From: Actinomycetes bacterium
GTDB lineage: Bacteria; Actinomycetota; Acidimicrobiia; Acidimicrobiales; Aldehydirespiratoraceae
Assembly (NCBI GenBank): GCA_024276495.1
Contig: JAJRXC010000017.1
Location: 1 to 64,000, forward strand
Length of the DNA stretch: 64,000 nt
Reading direction: 5' to 3'
Shown: positions 57,430 to 64,000 of the stretch, one piece after another
Layout of the letters: the number at the start of each line of letters is the position of its first letter
How positions within the stretch are numbered: position 1 is the stretch's first letter
The notes under the pieces: generated by a model
Told to the model about the DNA's origin: nothing
The model's database searches: none
Seen by the model: only the letters and a program-made list of their open reading frames with translations
Position numbers and translations under genes: made by a program

Positions 57430-58776
57430 ATGGAACCTGTCGTTGTGATCGTGTCGGTCGCCTCTCTCTTTCTCGCTGTCGGTCTCGGCGTCGGCGTGGG
57501 TGTTCTCCTCGTGCGGTCGCGCCGAGGTGGCACCGATGAAGTGGTGGCCCGGCTCGCGGCCGAGTTGGCGGCGCGTCAGGAGTCGCAGGTCGAGACCGTG
57601 GTCGAGCGGGTCGTGGCGGTCGCCGGTGAGAGCTTCGACAGTCGCCTGCAGACCGGGACCGCCGAGCTCGATCATCGCCGTGAAGCGATCGACCTGCGCA
57701 TGGCCGGCGCCCAACAGCGAATCGACGAGCAGCTCGGCGACGTGGTCGCCTCGTTGCAGTCGAAGATCGAGGAGGTCGACAAGCTGGTGGCCGAGCGGGT
57801 CGGCGGGTTGTCGGCGACGATGGATGCCCGGGTCGGCGGGATGTCGAAGAACCTCGGGTCCCAGGTGCGCGCGATGAGCGGTGAGCTCCAGCAGGTCCGC
57901 ACCCTGGTCGCGCAGCTCCAGAAGGAACGGGCCCAACAGCACGGGCAGTTCGTCGAGAGTCTGGAAGCGGCCACTCGTCAACAAAAGGTCCTCGCCGAGA
58001 CCACCCAGCACCTCCGTGAGGCGCTCGCGAGTCCCCAGGCCCGGGGCCAGTGGGGCGAGCGCATGGCTGAAGACGTCCTTCGTTCCGCCGGCATGCGCGA
58101 GGGGATCAACTATCGCAAGCAGCGGGCGATCGACGGTGGCACCAAACCCGACTTCACGTTCCTGCTGCCCGACGAGCGGCTCCTCCACATGGACGTCAAG
58201 TTTCCGGTCACGAACTATCTCCGACATCTCGAAGCGCCGACCGACATGGAGGCCGACGCCTTCCGCGACCGTTTCCTGCGCGACGTGCGCGACCGGGTGA
58301 AGGAGTTGCACGGCCGCGGCTACGCGGCGACCGACACCACCGTCGGCTACCTGTTGCTGTTCATTCCCAACGAGAGCGTCTACGGGTTCATCCACGAGAA
58401 CGATCCGACCCTGCTCGACGACGCGCTCGGACAAAAGGTCGTGTTGTGCTCGCCTACCACCCTGTTCGCGGTGCTCGCCGTCGTCCGCCAGGCGATGGAC
58501 ACCTTCGCCGTCGAACGGGCCACCGAGGAGATCCTCGAGTGTCTGGCCGGGTTCGGAGAGCAGTGGCAGAAGTTCTCCGGCCAGATCGACAAGGTCGAGC
58601 GTCACATCGAGACGCTGACGCGAAGCTTCGGAGCCCTCTCGGGGACCCGCCGACGGGCGCTCGAACGTCAGCTCGACCGCATCGACGACGTCCGGAGCCG
58701 GTCGGGGGTGCACGACGAAACCCCGGTGCTCGGACCGCCGTCATCGCCGCTGCTGCGGGATGTCACTGCCGGCTGA
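57430..58776 (+). CDS. rmuC: DNA recombination protein RmuC
   Basis: GQWGERMAEDVLRSAGMREGINY; DMDVKFPVTNYLRHLEAP-like; LCSPTTLFAVLAVV. Confidence 0.93.
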   Translation: MEPVVVIVSVASLFLAVGLGVGVGVLLVRSRRGGTDEVVARLAAELAARQESQVETVVERVVAVAGESFDSRLQTGTAELDHRREAIDLRMAGAQQRIDEQLGDVVASLQSKIEEVDKLVAERVGGLSATMDARVGGMSKNLGSQVRAMSGELQQVRTLVAQLQKERAQQHGQFVESLEAATRQQKVLAETTQHLREALASPQARGQWGERMAEDVLRSAGMREGINYRKQRAIDGGTKPDFTFLLPDERLLHMDVKFPVTNYLRHLEAPTDMEADAFRDRFLRDVRDRVKELHGRGYAATDTTVGYLLLFIPNESVYGFIHENDPTLLDDALGQKVVLCSPTTLFAVLAVVRQAMDTFAVERATEEILECLAGFGEQWQKFSGQIDKVERHIETLTRSFGALSGTRRRALERQLDRIDDVRSRSGVHDETPVLGPPSSPLLRDVTAG

Positions 58777-58815
58777 TCGATGACGAAATGCTCACCGGCC
58801 CGAGAGGAGCACCGG

Positions 58816-58821
58816 TAGCCT
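58816..58821 (+). promoter_or_regulatory. Putative -10 (TAGCCT), leaderless promoter of metG
   Basis: 7 nt upstream of ATG 58829. Confidence 0.45.
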
Positions 58822-58828
58822 CGCCACC

Positions 58829-60490
58829 ATGTCGACCCCTGTCCTCGTCGCCGTTGCCTGGCCCTACGCATCGGGCTCGCGGCATCTCGGTCATCTGGCC
58901 GGCGCCTATCTGCCGGCCGACGTGTTCGCCCGCCACCAACGGCGGGTCGGCAACGAGGTCCTGATGGTCTCGGGGTCCGATGTGCACGGCACCCCGATCA
59001 CGGTGCGGGCCGACGCCGAAGGGGTGACGCCGCAGGACATCGTCGACCGCTATCACGGTGAGTTCCTGCGCCAGTGGGACGCGGTCGGGATCTCGTGGGA
59101 CAACTACACGACCACCGGCACCGAACATCACGCCCGGGTCACCCAGCAGATGTTCCTGCGTCAGCTCGAGAACGGCCACATCGACAAGCGCACCTCGGAT
59201 CAGTTCTACGACCCCGAGGCCGAGCGCTTCCTGCCCGACCGCTACATCGAGGGGACCTGCCCGTACTGCGGCTACGGCGAAGCGCGCGGCGACCAGTGCG
59301 ACAACTGCGGACGGACCCTCGATGCCACCGAGCTCGGAGATCCTCGTTCGAAGATCACGGGCGTCACCCCCGAGCTGCGGGCGACCGAGCACTTCTTCTA
59401 CCGCTACTCCGACTTCACCGAGCGGCTCGCCACCTGGCTGAAGGCGAAACGGGGCTGGCGACCCCACGTCCTCAACTTCGCGCTCGGCTGGACCGAGGAG
59501 GACGGCCTGCACGATCGGGCCATCACCCGCGATCTCGACTGGGGCATCGAGGTCCCGGTCGACGATCTCGGGCCGGGCAAGCGCATCTACGTCTGGTACG
59601 ACGCGGTCATCGGCTACCTCTCCGCCTCACAGGAATGGGCGTCGCTTCGCGGCGACGAGGAGCAGTGGCGCCACTGGTGGGAGAACGACGACGCCCGCCA
59701 CGTCTACTTCATCGGGAAGGACAACATCCCGTTCCACTGTCTGTTCTGGCCCGCCCAGCTCATGGGTGCCGGCGACCTCCACCTGCCCGACGACGTTCCC
59801 GCCAACCAGTACGTCACGTTCAAGGGCGGGAAGGCGTCGGCGAGCCGGGGCATCGGTCTCACGATCGAAGAAGGGCTCGACCTCTTCCAACCCGACGGGC
59901 TGCGCTACGCCCTCGCGGCGAACTTCCCCGAGCAGGCCGACACCGAGATCTCGATCGAGGAGATCGCCCGCCGGATCAACGAGGAGCTCGTCGCCACCTG
60001 GGGCAACCTCGTCAACCGGGTGCTCGCGATGGTGCACAAGAACCATGGTGTCCAGCCCCGTTCCGATGGTCGAACCGGCGCGGACGCGGCGCTGTTGGCG
60101 ACGGTCGATCAGTTCCTGACGACCAGCGGCGAACAGATCGAGCGGGTCGAGCTCCGGGCCGCGCTGCGCACCGCGATGGACGGGGCCCAGGCCATCAACG
60201 CGTACCTCAACGCCACCGAGCCGTGGAAGCTGGCCAAGGTCGATCCCGACCGGGCCGGTGTCGTTCTGGCGACCGCGCTCGACGCGATCAACGCGATCCG
60301 CATCGCGTTCAGCCCGTTCCTGCCGTTCAGCAGCGCCCGCCTCGACGAGGTGCTCGGCGAGGTCGACGGTTGGCGGTCGGTCGCGGTCGAACCCGGCACC
60401 GTCATCGACAAGCCGGTCCCGCTCTTCGAGAAGGTCGATGTCGCGGAACTTCTCGCCGCGACCGGCGTCGATGGAGATGCCGGAGACTGA
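58829..60490 (+). CDS. metG: Methionyl-tRNA synthetase
   Basis: WPYASGSRHLGHLAGAYLPADVFARH; CPYCGYGEARGDQCDNCG; FKGGKASASRG. Confidence 0.96.
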   Translation: MSTPVLVAVAWPYASGSRHLGHLAGAYLPADVFARHQRRVGNEVLMVSGSDVHGTPITVRADAEGVTPQDIVDRYHGEFLRQWDAVGISWDNYTTTGTEHHARVTQQMFLRQLENGHIDKRTSDQFYDPEAERFLPDRYIEGTCPYCGYGEARGDQCDNCGRTLDATELGDPRSKITGVTPELRATEHFFYRYSDFTERLATWLKAKRGWRPHVLNFALGWTEEDGLHDRAITRDLDWGIEVPVDDLGPGKRIYVWYDAVIGYLSASQEWASLRGDEEQWRHWWENDDARHVYFIGKDNIPFHCLFWPAQLMGAGDLHLPDDVPANQYVTFKGGKASASRGIGLTIEEGLDLFQPDGLRYALAANFPEQADTEISIEEIARRINEELVATWGNLVNRVLAMVHKNHGVQPRSDGRTGADAALLATVDQFLTTSGEQIERVELRAALRTAMDGAQAINAYLNATEPWKLAKVDPDRAGVVLATALDAINAIRIAFSPFLPFSSARLDEVLGEVDGWRSVAVEPGTVIDKPVPLFEKVDVAELLAATGVDGDAGD

Positions 60491-60492
60491 TC

Positions 60493-61245
60493 GTGGCCTG
60501 GGTCGATCATCACTGTCATCTCGCCCCCGGCGCCGACGGGGAGCGCCGGATCGAAGAGGCTCGACGCGCCGGCGTCGGCCGGCTGGTCACGGTGGGGACC
60601 ACGGTGGCGCAGAGCCGCCAGATGATGGCGATCGCCCGACACCACGAAGGCGTGTGGGCGACTGCGGGCGTGCATCCCCATGATGCCGCCGATGGAATCG
60701 ACGGGCTCGACGAGCTCCTCGACGCACCAGAGGTCGTCGCGGTGGGGGAGTGCGGGCTCGACTACCACTACGACCATTCGCCACGCGACGCCCAGGCCGA
60801 CGCGTTTCGACGCCAGATCGGCCTCGCCCACGCGCGCGACATGCCCCTGGTGATCCACACGCGGGCGGCGTGGGCGGAGACGTTCGAGATCCTCGACCGG
60901 GAGGGCACCCCCCGGCGCACCGTCTTTCACTGCTTCACCGGCGGTGTCGACGAAGGGGCCGAATGCCTCGCACGCGGGGCCAACCTGTCGTTCTCGGGCA
61001 TCATCACCTTTCCCAGCGGTGGCGACCTGCGTGACGCCGCGGCGGCCTGTCCGCTCGATCGAGTGTTGGTGGAGACCGACAGCCCGTATCTCGCGCCGGT
61101 CCCTCATCGAGGGAAGACGAACCGGCCGGCGTTGGTCCCACTGGTCGGCGCCGCGGTGGCCGCGGCGATGAACCGGCCGGTCGAGGAAGTGGAAGCGGCC
61201 ACGTCGTCGAACGCCGCGACGTTCTACTCGTTCGACGCGCCCTGA
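60493..61245 (+). CDS. tatD: TatD family hydrolase
   Basis: VDHHCHLAPG; AVGECGLDYHYDHSP; VFHCFTGG; VLVETDSPYLAP; GTG start. Confidence 0.94.
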   Translation: MAWVDHHCHLAPGADGERRIEEARRAGVGRLVTVGTTVAQSRQMMAIARHHEGVWATAGVHPHDAADGIDGLDELLDAPEVVAVGECGLDYHYDHSPRDAQADAFRRQIGLAHARDMPLVIHTRAAWAETFEILDREGTPRRTVFHCFTGGVDEGAECLARGANLSFSGIITFPSGGDLRDAAAACPLDRVLVETDSPYLAPVPHRGKTNRPALVPLVGAAVAAAMNRPVEEVEAATSSNAATFYSFDAP

Positions 61246-61276
61246 GCCCCGATCGACGTTCGACCGGCCCAAAAGG

Positions 61277-61305
61277 TTGCAATTGTGTTACAACGCTTCT
61301 ACCGT
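61277..61305 (+). promoter_or_regulatory. Putative sigma-70-type promoter of the Rpf-like gene (TTGCAA-17-TACCGT)
   Basis: TTGCAA 61277-61282, 17-nt spacer, TACCGT 61300-61305. Confidence 0.45.
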
Positions 61306-61327
61306 CGCGCGTCGTACGGAGTCGCCC

Positions 61328-61343
61328 TGTCACAGCAGTGACA
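61328..61343 (+). repeat. 6-bp perfect hairpin in the 5' UTR of the Rpf-like gene
   Basis: TGTCAC-AGCA-GTGACA. Confidence 0.7.
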
Positions 61344-61368
61344 ACCGACCAGAGGGAAGGACGGAGCT

Positions 61369-62115
61369 CTGGACGGACCAACTCGGGCATCGCTGCGGGT
61401 CGCGTCGTTCACGGTCGCGGCGGCGGTGTTCATCGCCAGCACGATCCAACCCGCCGCGGGGGCCACCGCGGTGCTCGACGCCGATCTCGCGGCCTTCTCG
61501 TCTCGCGCCCAGCAGTGGACCGAGGCCCGTCAGGTTCGACGAGAGGCGGCACTGGTCCAGGCGCTGGCCCTCGCCGCCGACGCCCGTCAGGCCGAAGAAC
61601 ACCGGCTGGCCGATGCCGAAGCCGCCCGGGCCGAGGCCGCGGCCCGACTCCGGGCCGCGGAGATCGCCGCCGAGACCACGACCACCACCGCCGCGCCGAC
61701 GACCACCGCGGCCCCCACGACCGCGCCGCCGACGACCGTCGCCCCGGCCGAGCCGCCGACCACCGCCGAACCGACGACCACCGCCCCGACGACCACCGCG
61801 GCCCCGGCTGAGCCGCCGCCGACCACGACGGCGCCCCTCGCGACCGGCCCGACCCCGGCCCAGTGGGAAGTGCTTCGCCAATGTGAGTCGAGCGGCAACT
61901 ACACGATCGTGAGCCGGAACGGGCGGTACCGGGGCGCCTACCAGTTCTCCCAGGCCACCTGGGACTGGATCGCGTCATCCGCCGCGCCGGCGCTGGTGGG
62001 AGTGGACCCGATCGCCGCCTCTCCCGGAGACCAGGACGCCATGGCCCTCGCGTTGTGGAACCGCCAAGGCTGGTCGCCGTGGCCGATCTGCGGTGTCGCG
62101 GCCGCGGCTGCGTGA
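61369..62115 (+). CDS. Secreted resuscitation-promoting-factor-like transglycosylase with Thr/Pro-rich linker
   Basis: QWEVLRQCESSGNYTIVSRNGRYRGAYQFSQATWDW...DQDAMALALWNRQGWSPWPICG; CTG start gives an intact signal peptide. Confidence 0.85.
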   Translation: MDGPTRASLRVASFTVAAAVFIASTIQPAAGATAVLDADLAAFSSRAQQWTEARQVRREAALVQALALAADARQAEEHRLADAEAARAEAAARLRAAEIAAETTTTTAAPTTTAAPTTAPPTTVAPAEPPTTAEPTTTAPTTTAAPAEPPPTTTAPLATGPTPAQWEVLRQCESSGNYTIVSRNGRYRGAYQFSQATWDWIASSAAPALVGVDPIAASPGDQDAMALALWNRQGWSPWPICGVAAAAA

Positions 62116-62932
62116 GTCGTTGACCCACTCCCCCCGGGATCTGCGGGATCTCCTCGCCCGGTTCGGTCTCGAGCCCCGGCGCGCCCTCGGCCAGAACTTC
62201 GTCGTCGACCCCAACACGGTTCGCCGGATCGCGGGCCTCGCCGAGGTGGGTCGGGGAGACCATGTGGTCGAGATCGGCGCCGGCCTGGGATCGCTCACGC
62301 TGGCCCTGGCCGAGCGCGGCGCGAGCGTCGTCGCCGTCGAGAAGGACCGTGACCTCGTGGCCGCGCTCCGAGAGGTCGTCGCCGCCGACGACGTCCGGGT
62401 CGTCGAAGGCGACGCGCGGGAGCTCGACTGGGACGTGGTGCTGGGGGATCACGACCCGTGGTCGCTCGTGGCCAACCTTCCCTACAACGTGGCGACGCCA
62501 CTCGTCCTCGACCTGCTCCGTGACGTTCCCCGGATCGAGTCGATGCTGGTCATGGTCCAGCGTGAGGCGGGGGAGCGGCTGGCCGCCGGCCCGGGGACCA
62601 AGGCGGTGGGGATCCCCTCGATGCTGGTGGCCTACCACGGACGCGCCCGGGTGGTCGCGCAGGTACCGGCATCGGTGTTTCACCCTCGCCCCCGGGTGGA
62701 GTCGGTGCTTGTGCGCATCGTGCGCCACGATCGGGCGCCCGTCGACACCCCGATCGAGGTGATCGATCCGGTGCTTCGGGCCGCGTTCGGCCAACGACGA
62801 AAGATGCTGCGACGGTCGCTGGCGGGCCGGGTCGATGCCGACGGATTCGAGGTCGCCGACGTGGATCCCCGGGCCCGGCCGGAAACCCTCGATCTCGCCG
62901 CCTGGTCGCGATTGGCCGCTCAGGCCCGTTGA
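62093..62932 (+). CDS. rsmA: 16S rRNA dimethyladenosine transferase RsmA/KsgA
   Basis: RRALGQNFVVDPNTVRRIAGLA; VVEIGAGLGSLTLAL; VANLPYNVATPLVL. Confidence 0.95.
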   Translation: MSRPRLRESLTHSPRDLRDLLARFGLEPRRALGQNFVVDPNTVRRIAGLAEVGRGDHVVEIGAGLGSLTLALAERGASVVAVEKDRDLVAALREVVAADDVRVVEGDARELDWDVVLGDHDPWSLVANLPYNVATPLVLDLLRDVPRIESMLVMVQREAGERLAAGPGTKAVGIPSMLVAYHGRARVVAQVPASVFHPRPRVESVLVRIVRHDRAPVDTPIEVIDPVLRAAFGQRRKMLRRSLAGRVDADGFEVADVDPRARPETLDLAAWSRLAAQAR

Positions 62933-63876
62933 GAATCCCACAGCTCGGCCATCGCGGCGAACAGCTCCGTCATCGTGGCCGGTGCCCGGTCGGTGTCGAA
63001 CTCCCGATAGCAGGTGTCGACGAGGGTGACGACGCGCTCGGGGTCGCCCCAGTCACTCCACCGGTCGAGGGCGAGGTCGGCAGCGGCGTCGGTGACCGAC
63101 AGGCCGCGATCGAAGCGGTCGCGGCACTCACGATGGCAGTACTCCAGATAGGCGCGAATCTGCGCGAGCCCGGCCAGGTCCGTGACGGGTCCGTGGCCGG
63201 GCACGATCGTCTTCGGCTGCCAGCCCTCGATCACGTCGAGGGCCTCGAGCAGATCGGGGATCGAACCGGCCCAGAGGATCGGGTGGCCTTCGACGAACAG
63301 GATGTCGCCGGTGTAGACGGTGGACCGTTCGGGGACGTGCACGAGAACGTCGCCGGCGGTGTGGGCGGGACCGACCTCGACCAGTTCGACGCGGGTGTCG
63401 CCGACGAACCGATCCATCCGCCCCTCGAAGGTGGTGGTGGGAATCGGACGGTTGATCCCGGTGAAGTCGAAGGAACCGAAGCAGTGGGCGAAGAACTCAC
63501 CGGTGACGCCCATCTTCGGAGCCGCAGCCAACAACGCGAGCATCATCTCCGGGTTCTCCTCGGCCATCTCGGCGGCCGCGGCACGCGACGCGATGACCTC
63601 GGCGTCGACCAGTTCGTTTCCGTTGCAGTGGTCGCCGTTGGCGTGTGTGTTGACGACGGTGGTGATCGTGGCGGCGGGAACGGCGTCGGCGAACGCGTCG
63701 AGCATCGTCTGGGTGAGCGGCAGATCGAACAAGGTGTCGACCAGCAGCGACTCCTCCCCGTCGACGATCAGCCCGGCGTTGCTCCAGCCCCAACCGCCAT
63801 CCGGCTGGATCCAGGCCCAGTTGCCGGCGCCCAGATCGTGAAGTCCGTGGGTGAACGGCCGGGTTCCGAGAGCCAT
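62920..63876 (-). CDS. MBL-fold metallo-hydrolase
   Basis: NTHANGDHCNGNEL (HxHxDH variant HANGDH); VGPAHTAGDVLVHVP; PGHGPVTD. Confidence 0.9.
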   Translation of the reverse strand: MALGTRPFTHGLHDLGAGNWAWIQPDGGWGWSNAGLIVDGEESLLVDTLFDLPLTQTMLDAFADAVPAATITTVVNTHANGDHCNGNELVDAEVIASRAAAAEMAEENPEMMLALLAAAPKMGVTGEFFAHCFGSFDFTGINRPIPTTTFEGRMDRFVGDTRVELVEVGPAHTAGDVLVHVPERSTVYTGDILFVEGHPILWAGSIPDLLEALDVIEGWQPKTIVPGHGPVTDLAGLAQIRAYLEYCHRECRDRFDRGLSVTDAAADLALDRWSDWGDPERVVTLVDTCYREFDTDRAPATMTELFAAMAELWDSQRA

Positions 63877-63910
63877 CCGCGCACTCTAGATGACTTCGGT
63901 CGACCCCGAT

Positions 63911-63916
63911 TAGTCT
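63911..63916 (+). promoter_or_regulatory. Putative -10 (TAGTCT), leaderless promoter of ispE
   Basis: 6 nt upstream of GTG 63923. Confidence 0.45.
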
Positions 63917-63922
63917 TCGCCG

Positions 63923-64000
63923 GTGATCACGATCTCGGCGCCTGCGAAGCTCACCCTCTCCCTGCGGATCACCGGCCGGCGTGACGACGGGTATCACCTG
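63923..64000 (+). CDS. ispE: 4-diphosphocytidyl-2-C-methyl-D-erythritol kinase IspE, N-terminus only (runs off window)
   Basis: VITISAPAKLTLSLRITGRRDDGYHL; rsmA-ispE neighbourhood. Confidence 0.85.
   Translation, partial: MITISAPAKLTLSLRITGRRDDGYHL

Overview
64 kb of high-GC DNA. Gene order and gene content suggest an actinobacterium, possibly Acidimicrobiia/Ilumatobacter-like (inference, no database search). Most of the window is core housekeeping: ftsY-ffh-rpsP-khpA-rimM-trmD-rplS-yraN, comM-dprA-xerC-whiG-like sigma-M23-rpsB-tsf-pyrH-frr-cdsA-dxr-rseP-ispG, rimP-nusA-ylxR-infB-ylxP-rbfA-truB-ribF, and ychF, acyl-ACP desaturase, rsmI, rmuC, metG, tatD, Rpf-like, rsmA, ispE (truncated by the window end). 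An accessory, mostly minus-strand block (28-53 kb) holds pepN, a purine-kinase gene, a TetR/diiron/enoyl-CoA-hydratase cluster, upp, an M16 protease and an apparent operon combining a BMP-type nucleoside ABC transporter, adenosine deaminase, a phytanoyl-CoA-dioxygenase-like enzyme and a queuosine-salvage (Qng1/DUF2419) homologue. Main points of interest: (1) infB (IF-2) is interrupted by a single in-frame TAG directly after the G5 motif; (2) the putative queuosine/modified-nucleoside salvage operon; (3) a 29-codon basic sORF resembling actinobacterial ribosomal protein bL37; (4) a recurrent TAGNNT box 5-10 nt before first-gene start codons, indicating pervasive leaderless transcription; (5) palindromes overlapping -10 boxes at the desaturase and TetR genes; (6) a perfect 23-bp hairpin between ftsY and ffh; (7) a 1-nt frameshift in an enoyl-CoA hydratase gene. 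No CRISPR array, transposase, rRNA or tRNA was recognised.
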